Of a stretch of 44,437 nt of DNA, positions 17,051-24,748 are shown in pieces; within the stretch, counting starts at the first letter, position 1; the number at the start of each line of letters is the position of its first letter. Origin of the DNA: Candidatus Bacteroides pullicola (GTDB lineage Bacteria > Bacteroidota > Bacteroidia > Bacteroidales > Bacteroidaceae); contig DXCV01000037.1 of the NCBI GenBank assembly GCA_019115825.1, positions 1 through 44,437 on the forward strand, in the 5' to 3' direction. The notes under the pieces are model-generated. The model made no database searches and was not told the DNA's origin. It saw only the letters and a list, made by a program, of their open reading frames with translations. Position numbers and translations under genes: made by a program.

Positions 17051-18262
17051 ATGGAAATCATCGAACGCCCCACCTACCTCAACCACATCATTTCCTTGCT
17101 GGGAAAAGGAATGATGCTTATCCTTGTCGGACAAAGACGGGTCGGCAAGAGCTATATGCTCAAACTGTTGCAATCTTGGCTGACCCAGCATAAGCAAGAA
17201 GCCCACATCTTGTACGTCAGCAAAGAGATTCATGCGTTCAGCCATATCCGGACTGCTGACGACCTCTATACCTATGCCACCACCCGACTGCCAGAAAACG
17301 AAGAGAATTACCTCCTCATTGATGAAGTGCAAGACATTGCGGATTACGAAGACGCCTTGCGCAGCCTTCACGCAGAAAACCGCTGCCAGATCATAGCCAC
17401 AGGCAGCAATGCGTATATCTTCTCGTCCGAACTAAGCACCCGCCTCTCCGGCCGTTATATCGAAATCCCAATACACAGCCTCACCTACCGGGAATTCCTG
17501 CGCTTCCACCGGCTTGAAGATACGGACAAGAGCCTTCAAGGTTATCTCCGCGCAGGCGGGCTTCCCGGCCTTTGCCACTATGACATCGAGGACGAGAATC
17601 AAATCAGTGATTACCTGCAAGGAGTCTACAACACCATCATGCTGCGCGACGTCATAGCCCGCGAAGAAATCCGCAACGTGACGTTCATCGAAAATCTGGC
17701 CGTTTTCGTGGCTGACAACATCGGCAAACTCATCTCCGTGCGCAACATCACCCATACCTTGAAGTCGCAAGGCGAGAAAGTGTCCGAGAACATCACCTCC
17801 ACCTACCTGCGCCACCTCTGCGGGGCTTTCATCATCACTCCGGTACAGCGGTATGACATCCACGGCAAGCGCATCTTCGAGCAAAACTACAAATACTACT
17901 TCGCCGACCATGGCTTGCGCAACTTGCTCTGCGGGTTCAACCTGCGCGGCAGCATCGAAAAAGTGATGGAAAATGTCATCTACCACCACCTCGTCACCCA
18001 AGGGTTCAAGGTGACGGTAGGAATCTTGCGCAACGGAGAAATTGACTTCGTGGCCACACGCGGAGAACAAAGGCTTTATGTGCAAGCCGTTTACCTGCTG
18101 GGGGCGGACGAAACGATAGCCCGCGAATTTGGCAACCTGCAAGGCATACGCGACAATTACCCCAAATACGTGGTCTCCATGGATCCGGTCAGCGGAGGAC
18201 TTCCCGAATATCCGGGCATCATCCATATCCACCTGCGCGAGTTCCTCGGCACCGACTTCTAA
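17051..18262 (+). CDS. AAA_14/DUF4143-type ATPase
   Basis: 403 residues. N-terminal P-loop ATPase with Walker A GQRRVGKS (27-34) and Walker B YLLIDEVQD (87-95), plus the sensor-like ATGSNAYIFSSELSTRLSGRY segment. The C-terminal half (about 215-385) has the features of DUF4143, including a restriction-fold-like stretch (GEIDFVATRGEQRLYVQAVYLL). Such proteins are abundant, often multicopy, in Bacteroidales; their role is unknown, with DNA-related or mobile-gene functions suggested. It is a single-gene unit. I can assign the family but no function. Confidence 0.9.
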   Translation: MEIIERPTYLNHIISLLGKGMMLILVGQRRVGKSYMLKLLQSWLTQHKQEAHILYVSKEIHAFSHIRTADDLYTYATTRLPENEENYLLIDEVQDIADYEDALRSLHAENRCQIIATGSNAYIFSSELSTRLSGRYIEIPIHSLTYREFLRFHRLEDTDKSLQGYLRAGGLPGLCHYDIEDENQISDYLQGVYNTIMLRDVIAREEIRNVTFIENLAVFVADNIGKLISVRNITHTLKSQGEKVSENITSTYLRHLCGAFIITPVQRYDIHGKRIFEQNYKYYFADHGLRNLLCGFNLRGSIEKVMENVIYHHLVTQGFKVTVGILRNGEIDFVATRGEQRLYVQAVYLLGADETIAREFGNLQGIRDNYPKYVVSMDPVSGGLPEYPGIIHIHLREFLGTDF

Positions 18263-18293
18263 TCCTGCGTTGCAAAAAAAATCCCACGCAAGA

Positions 18294-18325
18294 TTTGCAC
18301 AAAATCCATGTAATCCTTATCTTTG
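18294..18325 (+). promoter_or_regulatory. Promoter of the propeller lipoprotein gene
   Basis: TTTG at 18294-18297 and TATCTTTG at 18318-18325 with a 20-nt spacer match the Bacteroidetes -33/-7 pattern. The leader is about 45 nt. Confidence 0.7.
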
Positions 18326-18377
18326 CAAACATTCGAGAACTGAAAAAACAAACAACGGATTTCTAAAACTTATCAAC

Positions 18378-20669
18378 ATGAAACTGAAACCTTATCTGCA
18401 ATCCCTGGGATGTGCGGTGATGTTGCTGTTGGCGGCATCGTGCACAGACGACGCGTTGGACAATGGCGCGAACAACGGACAAAACCCGGAAGCGGACAGC
18501 AACGTGGTCACCCTGACCGTGCTGGACGGCGCCTCGCAACAAGGACGCATCCACACTCCGGCTGCGCCCGATACACGTGCCTTGAAAAGCCAACGGCTGC
18601 AATATGTAGCCACGATTAAGAGCACGGAATGGCAAGACAAAGACCATGTTTGGTCGGCCACTTCCGTCTACATTGACGACGATACGAAGCAAGCCTACGT
18701 CACTTGGCACTCCGACCGCCAAGCCACCAATCACGCACAGATGTGGGGCGGCGCATTGGACATCATCAGCATTGCCAACGAAGACAAACCTCAGATGACG
18801 CAGACACTTGCCAGCGAAGAAGAGTTGAAGTTCAACAACGTGATGAAATACAGCGAGAAGCTCTACCTCTCCGCCATGCACCATAGCAAAGGCGGCGTAG
18901 TAGCCCGTGTGGACTTGAACACCCCCACAAAAGCCGAACTGATTGGCTTCCCCGGCTCATCCGTAAACGCCATTGCCTTGAGCGACGAGAAGCTGATGGT
19001 TGTATCGGGCTTCAAAGGCACGTATGGCACGGTCAGCCCGTCGCAAGAGCCCATCGAATACGACTATGACAATCCGAAAAGCGACAAAAATCAATATGTG
19101 ACGCTCAATCAGGAAATGGATAAAGACTTCGGCGGCAAATACGTGGCTGTGGACGAAGGCGGAAGAGCCTATATCTTGCGCCAAAATGGAGACAAAGGAC
19201 AAATCATCGACGTGAAGGGTGGCACTCCCATCAACATGAGCGTACCCCTGCTCTCCGAAAACAAATACGCCGAAGACTTCGACCCTACCACAGGAGATTG
19301 GACGGTGGAAGGCACCCGTCGCTCCGAATACTTTGGCAAGCATGTGATGGTCATCCGCGAAGGTTATGCCTACGTGGCAGCCGGCAAGAGCGGCATCTTC
19401 AAGTATAACCTCATGGACGGCAAGGAAACGAAAATCAACGGCATCTTCGCCACCGGCCTCTATGCTGACGAGGAGTTCCTCTATGCCGCCACAGGTTCGG
19501 GCCTCCGCATCTACAAGTTCAATGACGAGACGGGCGACCTGCCTCTCTATGCCTTCGAGGTAGAGACGTATGACGAGGAAAAGACCGGCGCACCGACTTC
19601 CACCACGGCAGCCACTACGGGTGCAGACAAACCCAAACGCCACTCCCCCAACTTCGTGACTGCCCATCGCACGGACAAAGGCATCTACATCTACATCGCC
19701 TACGGACAGAGCGGCGTGCGGGTGTATAAGTTCGTGAAAGAGGGTGAGGAGCAGCCGGAAGAGCCGGATGATCATCCTTGGGTAGATCCGGGTGACGATA
19801 GTGATATTGTTTGGGCAACGGAAGACGTAGAAGGATATTATGCGTGGGGTGAGATTTTCCATACGGCACACGGAATGGGAGACGGCAACCCGTATGAACA
19901 GGCTCCGGCTGATGCTGAAGGGCTTTCATTTACACGAATAATAGATGGACAGGAAGTTACCGTGACAAATAACGCTGAATACTGGGGCGAAGGCAGAGGA
20001 TATACTACCAAAACGATTTATTCATTTGATAATTATCGCTACTTTGATGGAACAAGAACAGAAGGAGTATTTCAAGATAGACGTGAGGAAAGAGAAGGCT
20101 ATTTTACCAAATTGACAAAATATACGCTTGATGGAAAAACCAAATTAGATCCCGAAGATGATGTTGCTTTCATGCGCTGGGGAGATGGCTGGAGAATGCC
20201 AACTATTAGCGAATGGTATCAAATGGTGGCTGAATTTGGAGGAGGAAAATGGGAAGTAAATGTTACTGATCCCGAAACTGGTAGAACCGGTATTTTGATA
20301 ACATTCACTGCCAATAATAATACTCTCTTCTTACCCTTTGCTGGTGCGTATGGCATATCTGACAGAGAAGATGATACGCCTGGTCTTTGGACCGAAGGGT
20401 GGGATGGACCTGAATGTTACTATTGGACAAGTGACTTAAGTAATCAAAGTGCCAGCGCTTATGATAAATTAGGCAACACTGGGGGATGGATTCATACTGG
20501 AAACCCGATGGCGAAATTTGCGTGGAGTGTTGAATCAAAGGCATGGATGCCTGATTTTGCATTAGGAACCGTATGGAATGGATATAATCGTTGCATCGGC
20601 ATGAAAGTCCGTCCCGTCAAAGACAAGAAGAACATGCCCGAAGACTTCCCTGAGTGGCAAAACAAGTAA
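18378..20669 (+). CDS. Chimeric lipoprotein: beta-propeller plus FISUMP-like domain
   Basis: 763 residues from the ATG at 18378; the start gives a lipoprotein signal MKLKPYLQSLGCAVMLLLAASC with acylated Cys22. An in-frame extension upstream runs into the preceding gene and lacks a signal. Residues about 60-455 form a repeat domain with recurring YVAAG/LYADEEFLYAATGSGLRIYKF blocks, like LVIVD-type propellers. An acidic linker (EEQPEEPDDHP, about 456-466) leads to a C-terminal domain with WGDGWRMPTISEWYQ (601 onward), YYWTSD and IGMKVRPVKD, the pattern of Fibrobacter-type FISUMP/DUF1566 domains. DNA encoding that domain is AT-richer than the rest: 24/60 and 21/60 G+C in two stretches against 32/60 upstream. 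Function unknown; probably exposed on the cell surface. Confidence 0.85.
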   Translation: MKLKPYLQSLGCAVMLLLAASCTDDALDNGANNGQNPEADSNVVTLTVLDGASQQGRIHTPAAPDTRALKSQRLQYVATIKSTEWQDKDHVWSATSVYIDDDTKQAYVTWHSDRQATNHAQMWGGALDIISIANEDKPQMTQTLASEEELKFNNVMKYSEKLYLSAMHHSKGGVVARVDLNTPTKAELIGFPGSSVNAIALSDEKLMVVSGFKGTYGTVSPSQEPIEYDYDNPKSDKNQYVTLNQEMDKDFGGKYVAVDEGGRAYILRQNGDKGQIIDVKGGTPINMSVPLLSENKYAEDFDPTTGDWTVEGTRRSEYFGKHVMVIREGYAYVAAGKSGIFKYNLMDGKETKINGIFATGLYADEEFLYAATGSGLRIYKFNDETGDLPLYAFEVETYDEEKTGAPTSTTAATTGADKPKRHSPNFVTAHRTDKGIYIYIAYGQSGVRVYKFVKEGEEQPEEPDDHPWVDPGDDSDIVWATEDVEGYYAWGEIFHTAHGMGDGNPYEQAPADAEGLSFTRIIDGQEVTVTNNAEYWGEGRGYTTKTIYSFDNYRYFDGTRTEGVFQDRREEREGYFTKLTKYTLDGKTKLDPEDDVAFMRWGDGWRMPTISEWYQMVAEFGGGKWEVNVTDPETGRTGILITFTANNNTLFLPFAGAYGISDREDDTPGLWTEGWDGPECYYWTSDLSNQSASAYDKLGNTGGWIHTGNPMAKFAWSVESKAWMPDFALGTVWNGYNRCIGMKVRPVKDKKNMPEDFPEWQNK

Positions 20670-20697
20670 TAACCGATAATTCTTCTTTTATATTTAC

Positions 20698-20737
20698 AAT
20701 GCCCGTCCCTCATCCCGAAGGATGGGCATTGTTTTTT
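20698..20737 (+). terminator. Intrinsic terminator after the chimeric lipoprotein gene
   Basis: CAATGCC...CATCC-CGAA-GGATG-GGCATTG hairpin with an internal bulge on the left arm, immediately followed by a T-run (GTTTTTTG). Confidence 0.75.
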
Positions 20738-20764
20738 GTCCGATTGTACCGGGCATAGACACTG

Positions 20765-20880
20765 CTTCACCTTCGCTTCACCTTCGCTTCACCTTCGCTT
20801 CACCTTCGCTTCACCTTCGCTTCAACACTGCTATTACTCCTATTATACTCCTATGTTACTCCTATATTAGTCCTATTCAG
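20765..20880. repeat. Tandem array B: 11-bp period repeats, two families side by side
   Basis: Five perfect 11-bp copies of CTTCACCTTCG (20765-20819) plus a partial sixth are followed by an imperfect 11-bp series of the form CTATnTTACTC at 20831-20880. The plus strand is strongly pyrimidine-rich. Neither unit is palindromic. The array fills the middle of the 360-nt gap between the lipoprotein terminator and the sialidase promoter. Confidence 0.9.
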
Positions 20881-20921
20881 AATAAGAGAAAGAGTGGAGA
20901 AAATACGAAGGAGAAACAACC

Positions 20922-20950
20922 CCCGTACGAGCAATACCCGTACGAGCAAT
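20922..20950. repeat. 15-bp direct repeat ahead of the sialidase promoter
   Basis: CCCGTACGAGCAAT occurs twice with a 15-bp step (20922-20935, 20937-20950), ending 15 nt before the sialidase -33 element. Two phased copies at about -50 would suit a regulator, but none is identified. Confidence 0.7.
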
Positions 20951-20965
20951 TAACAGCCCATAAAG

Positions 20966-20996
20966 TTTGTCATTTCGAATAAAATGCCTAAATTCG
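20966..20996 (+). promoter_or_regulatory. Promoter of the sialidase operon
   Basis: TTTG at 20966-20969, 19-nt spacer, then TAAATTCG at 20989-20996, one mismatch from TAnnTTTG. Confidence 0.6.
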
Positions 20997-21029
20997 CGAC
21001 CATATCTATCATCCCAAAAAACATTACCC

Positions 21030-22658
21030 ATGAAGACCCTACGTTTTCTGCTCCTGCTGCTACTGGCAGCAACCGTCCGGACAGCCGTGGCTGCCGACAC
21101 GCTCTTTGTGCGCGAAACCCAAGTGCCCATCCTGATAGAACGTCAGGACAACGTGCTGTTCTACCTGCGGCTGAACGCCAAGGATAGCCGTACACTGAAC
21201 GAAATCACCCTGAACATCGACCCGCAAGAGGCAGCGGCCATCGAGTGCGTCAAGCTCTACTACGGCGGCACGGAAGCCCTGCAAGACCGCCCGAAGAAGC
21301 GTTTCGCGCCGGTGACCTACATCTCCGGATTCACACCGGGCAAGACGCTGGCAGCCAATCCCTCCTACTCCATCGAGTGCGCCAAGGTGGCCAACCCGTC
21401 CGGAAAGACCACGCTGAAATGCGACTATCCCCTGTTTCCGGGCTACAACTACTTCTGGGTCAGCCTACAGATGAAGCCCGAAGCCACCCTGCAGGACAAA
21501 GTCAAAGCCCAATTCCTCTCCACCAAGCTCGACGGGGCAGAAGCCACGACCAAGGTAGTCTCTCCGCAGGGCATTGAGCACCGCATGGCCGTGGGCGTCC
21601 GCCATGCCGGCGACGACGGCTCCGCCGCTTTCCGCATACCGGGCTTGGTGACCACCAACAAGGGCACCCTGCTGGCCGTCTACGACATCCGCTACAACAG
21701 CTCCGTGGACCTGCAGGAGCACATCGACATCGGCCTGAGCCGCAGCACCGACGGCGGCCGCACGTGGGAGAAGATGCGCGTGCCCCTGTCCTTCAAGAAC
21801 ATCGGCCACCTGCCCTCCGCCCAAAACGGCGTGGGCGACCCCTCCATCCTGGTGGACACCCAGACGAACACGGCGTGGATTGTAGCCCTGTGGTCGCACG
21901 GCATGGGCAACCAACGGGCATGGTGGAGCTCGCATCCGGGCATGACCACCGCCACCACCGGACAACTGGTGCTGGCCAAGAGCACCGATGACGGCCAGAC
22001 GTGGTCCGAACCCATCAACATCACCGAGCAAATCAAAGACCCGTCCTGGTATCTGCTGCTGCAAGGACCGGGACGCGGCATCACGATGAAGGACGGCACA
22101 CTTGTGTTCCCCATCCAGTTCATCGACTCCACCCGCGTGCCCAACGCCGGCATCATGTACAGCATGGACCGCGGCGAGACGTGGAAAGCCCACAACCTGG
22201 CCCGCACCAACACCACCGAAGCCCAAGTGGCCGAAGTGGAGCCGGGCGTGCTGATGCTGAACATGCGCGACAACCGAGGCGGCAGCCGCGCCGTATCCAC
22301 CACCCGCGACCTGGGCAAGACGTGGACAGAGCACCCCTCGTCGCGCAAAGCCCTGCAGGAACCCGTCTGCATGGCCAGCCTGATACACGTGGACGCCAAG
22401 GACAATGTGCTGGGCAAGGACCTGCTGCTCTTCTCCAACCCCAACACCACCAAGGGACGCCACCACATCACCATCAAAGCCAGCTTGGACGGCGGGCTGA
22501 CATGGCCCACGGAGCATCAAGTGATGCTGGACGAAGAGGATGGCTGGGGCTACAGCTGCCTGACGATGATAGACCGCGAGACGGTGGGCATCCTTTATGA
22601 GAGCAGCGTGGCGCACATGACTTTCCAGGCCGTGAAACTGAAAGACCTGGTGAAATGA
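21030..22658 (+). CDS. nanH: Exo-alpha-sialidase, GH33, exported
   Basis: 542 residues from the ATG at 21030, chosen because it begins a clean signal peptide (MKTLRF..., cleavage near VAA-D); an upstream in-frame ATG lies in the promoter. An N-terminal beta-sandwich (about 24-180) resembles the extra domain of Bacteroides sialidases. The six-bladed propeller has the arginine motif FRIP (201-204) and five Asp-boxes (STDGGRTW, STDDGQTW, SMDRGETW, TRDLGKTW, SLDGGLTW). The WGYSCLTM segment near the C-terminus probably carries the nucleophilic Tyr. It releases terminal sialic acid from host glycans. The stop overlaps the next gene's start (ATGA), so the two are translationally coupled. Confidence 0.94.
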   Translation: MKTLRFLLLLLLAATVRTAVAADTLFVRETQVPILIERQDNVLFYLRLNAKDSRTLNEITLNIDPQEAAAIECVKLYYGGTEALQDRPKKRFAPVTYISGFTPGKTLAANPSYSIECAKVANPSGKTTLKCDYPLFPGYNYFWVSLQMKPEATLQDKVKAQFLSTKLDGAEATTKVVSPQGIEHRMAVGVRHAGDDGSAAFRIPGLVTTNKGTLLAVYDIRYNSSVDLQEHIDIGLSRSTDGGRTWEKMRVPLSFKNIGHLPSAQNGVGDPSILVDTQTNTAWIVALWSHGMGNQRAWWSSHPGMTTATTGQLVLAKSTDDGQTWSEPINITEQIKDPSWYLLLQGPGRGITMKDGTLVFPIQFIDSTRVPNAGIMYSMDRGETWKAHNLARTNTTEAQVAEVEPGVLMLNMRDNRGGSRAVSTTRDLGKTWTEHPSSRKALQEPVCMASLIHVDAKDNVLGKDLLLFSNPNTTKGRHHITIKASLDGGLTWPTEHQVMLDEEDGWGYSCLTMIDRETVGILYESSVAHMTFQAVKLKDLVK

Positions 22659-23716
22659 GAACCTCCCCGTTTTATCTATGGGCTTGCCTCTTTCTCCTGA
22701 CTGCATGCATTCAGGAGAAGGAGGCAACCTCCTTTCCGCCCTACCCGCAGGCGGAAGGCGTGTCCGCACCGTTTGCCGGCTTCATTGGCGATACCCTGAT
22801 TGTGGCGGGCGGATGCAACTTCCCCGATACACCGGCTGCCGAAGGAGGCAAAAAGAAGTTCTACGCCTCAGCCTACGCCATAGACGTACGTCAGGCGGCC
22901 AACGGCTGGAAACCCTTGGCATCCCTGCCCTCCCCCCTGGCCTACGGTGCCTGCGTGGCTACCCCTAAAGGCTTGGTATGTATAGGCGGACAGAACGACC
23001 AAGGCGCACAGGCAGGCACTTTCCTGCTCAACGCACAAGGTAACGCCACTGCCCTGCCCCCGCTGCCTGCATCCATAGACAATGGCGGGGCAGCCCTAAG
23101 CGGCCACACCGTCTATGCCACCGGCGGCAACCAACCCGATGGCGGAAAGGCCCTCTATGCATTGGACCTCAACGCCGACACCTTGGCATGGACACGCTTG
23201 GCAGACTATCCCGGCCCGCAACGCGTGCAGCCCATAGTCATTGCCGGCCCCAACACGCTCTACCTGATAGGCGGCTTTGCCTTCGATGCCGCCGCCAAGG
23301 TGTGTACACCCTCTACGGACATGCTGCACTACGACATCGCCTCGGATAGCTGGAGCCGACTCGATACCCTCGTCAGCGAACAGGACGGCACGCCCCGCTG
23401 CCTGGCCGGAGGAAGCGGAGTGCTGAAGGATAACAAGCTTATCCTGACCGGAGGCGTCAACCACGACATCTTCCGCCAAGCCATGGAGGGCAAAGGTCCT
23501 GCCGACTACATGAAGAAACCGGCGGAGTGGTACCACTTCAACGATGATTTGTTGGTGTATGACCTCGACAAGCGGACGTGGCAGGTCACGTCCGACGTCA
23601 GCGGACTGGCCCGTGCCGGAGGCATCCTGCTGGAGCACGAAGGCTTGCTCTACATGATCTGCGGGGAAACCAAGCCCGGCATACGCACGCCGCAAATCAC
23701 AGTATTGCCCCTCTAA
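22655..23716 (+). CDS. nanM: N-acetylneuraminate epimerase/mutarotase, Kelch propeller lipoprotein
   Basis: 353 residues. Lipoprotein signal with lipobox LTAC (Cys18). The rest is a Kelch-type propeller with repeated glycine pairs (TLIVAGGCNF, GLVCIGGQNDQ, TVYATGGNQPDGG, TLYLIGGFAF, KLILTGGVNHD), as in the NanM-like cyclically permuted mutarotase family. It interconverts alpha and beta anomers of sialic acid after release. Coupling by 4-nt overlap to the sialidase gene supports the assignment. Lipid anchoring (E. coli NanM is soluble and periplasmic) suggests it acts at the membrane where sialic acid is released or imported. No nanA lyase or transporter gene is present in this window. Confidence 0.9.
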   Translation: MRTSPFYLWACLFLLTACIQEKEATSFPPYPQAEGVSAPFAGFIGDTLIVAGGCNFPDTPAAEGGKKKFYASAYAIDVRQAANGWKPLASLPSPLAYGACVATPKGLVCIGGQNDQGAQAGTFLLNAQGNATALPPLPASIDNGGAALSGHTVYATGGNQPDGGKALYALDLNADTLAWTRLADYPGPQRVQPIVIAGPNTLYLIGGFAFDAAAKVCTPSTDMLHYDIASDSWSRLDTLVSEQDGTPRCLAGGSGVLKDNKLILTGGVNHDIFRQAMEGKGPADYMKKPAEWYHFNDDLLVYDLDKRTWQVTSDVSGLARAGGILLEHEGLLYMICGETKPGIRTPQITVLPL

Positions 23717-23787
23717 GCCCACGCGGATACCCGCACTCCTTGAAAGAAATCCATCGGCCTGATGGAGGAAAATTGGCAGGCAAGTAT

Positions 23788-23795
23788 TATCTTTG
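23788..23795 (+). promoter_or_regulatory. Predicted -7 element of pyrH
   Basis: TATCTTTG matches TAnnTTTG; the start codon is 41 nt downstream. No convincing -33 is present. Confidence 0.55.
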
Positions 23796-23835
23796 CATCA
23801 TCAATCGTGAAAACCAACTAATAGACCTACAGAAT

Positions 23836-24549
23836 ATGGCAACACCGTACAAACGCATCCTCCTCAAGCTCAGCGGCGAGAGCCTGAAGGGAGACCAGCC
23901 GGGCATCTTCGACGACCAGCGGCTGGTGCAATACGCCGAACAAATCAAGGAAATACGCGACATGGGCGTGCAAGTGGGCATCGTCATCGGCGGAGGCAAC
24001 ATCTTCCGCGGACTGAAGGGTGCCATGAAGGGCTTCGACCGCGTCAAGGGCGACCAGATGGGTATGCTGGCCACGGTCATCAACAGCCTGGCTCTCAGCT
24101 CGGCACTGACCGCACAGGGCGTCAAGGCTCGTGTGCTGACCGCCGTGCGCATGGAGCCCATCGGCGAGTTCTACAACAAGTGGCGCGCCATCGAATGCCT
24201 GGAGGCAGGCGAGGTGGTCATCATGTCTGCCGGCACGGGCAACCCCTTCTTCACCACGGACACCGGCTCCTCGCTGCGCGGCATTGAGATTGAGGCGGAC
24301 GTCATGCTGAAAGGCACCCGCGTGGACGGCGTCTACACTGCCGATCCGGAGAAGGACCCCACGGCTACGAAGTTCGACGACATCACCTACGACGAAGTCC
24401 TCAGCCGCAACTTGCGCGTCATGGACCTCACCGCCACCTGCATGTGCAAGGAGAACAACCTGCCTATCATCGTATTCGACATGGACACACCGGGCAACCT
24501 CAAGAAAGTCATCAGCGGAGAGAACATCGGGACGCTGGTGCACAACTGA
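23836..24549 (+). CDS. pyrH: UMP kinase
   Basis: 237 residues, full length for bacterial PyrH of the amino-acid kinase family. The start at 23836 gives MATPYKRILLKLSGESL, the standard N-terminus; an in-frame extension upstream overlaps the nanM gene and is not homologous. Conserved segments: KLSGES (11-16), GIVIGGGNIFRG (ATP/UMP binding), GTGNPFFTTDTGSSLRGIEIEAD and DPEKDPTATKFDDITYDEVL. It phosphorylates UMP to UDP in the cytoplasm and is usually essential. Here it stands alone, without the frr, tsf or rpsB neighbours common elsewhere. Confidence 0.97.
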   Translation: MATPYKRILLKLSGESLKGDQPGIFDDQRLVQYAEQIKEIRDMGVQVGIVIGGGNIFRGLKGAMKGFDRVKGDQMGMLATVINSLALSSALTAQGVKARVLTAVRMEPIGEFYNKWRAIECLEAGEVVIMSAGTGNPFFTTDTGSSLRGIEIEADVMLKGTRVDGVYTADPEKDPTATKFDDITYDEVLSRNLRVMDLTATCMCKENNLPIIVFDMDTPGNLKKVISGENIGTLVHN

Positions 24550-24586
24550 CCGTCAGCCCCCTGCGAGTGGCAGGCAGAATAAAAAA

Positions 24587-24610
24587 GGCGGAAGCCTCAC
24601 GACTTCCGCC
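24587..24610. terminator. Strong hairpin between converging pyrH and nuclease-helicase genes
   Basis: GGCGGAAG and CTTCCGCC pair over 8 bp with an 8-nt loop. Read on the minus strand it is followed by TTTTTT, an intrinsic terminator for the tat-helicase operon; read on the plus strand the tail is AATCTTCT, a weaker terminator for pyrH. Confidence 0.7.
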
Positions 24611-24639
24611 AATCTTCTAACCTTAAATCTAAATCTCTA

Positions 24640-24681
24640 TGAAAAAAACGTGTACAAAAGTAGGCATTCTTCCCCAATAAG
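24640..24681 (+). other. Possible 13-codon leader-like ORF
   Basis: ATGAAAAAAACG opens a 13-codon frame (MKKTCTKVGILPQ) ending in TAA, preceded by an AT-rich TAACCTTAAATCTAAATCTCT stretch that resembles the region in front of many Bacteroides start codons. No plus-strand gene follows; the next gene is on the other strand. It may be an orphan leader or chance. Confidence 0.25.
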
Positions 24682-24748
24682 GCTGTAACAGAAATGTTAT
24701 AAGAATAAAACAGTCGTTTAATATATGCTAAATACCCATGAAACAGCC

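Noticed and set aside
18129..18377. N-terminal extension of the chimeric lipoprotein
   Set aside because: This in-frame stretch overlaps the end of the ATPase gene and would bury the lipoprotein signal peptide; the promoter also lies within it.
20967..21029. Upstream ATG for the sialidase
   Set aside because: It would start inside the promoter and put 21 non-hydrophobic residues ahead of a clear signal peptide.
23740..23775. Terminator after nanM
   Set aside because: A TCCATC/GATGGA hairpin is present, but it has only 6 bp of stem and no T-run, and it lies in the pyrH promoter region.
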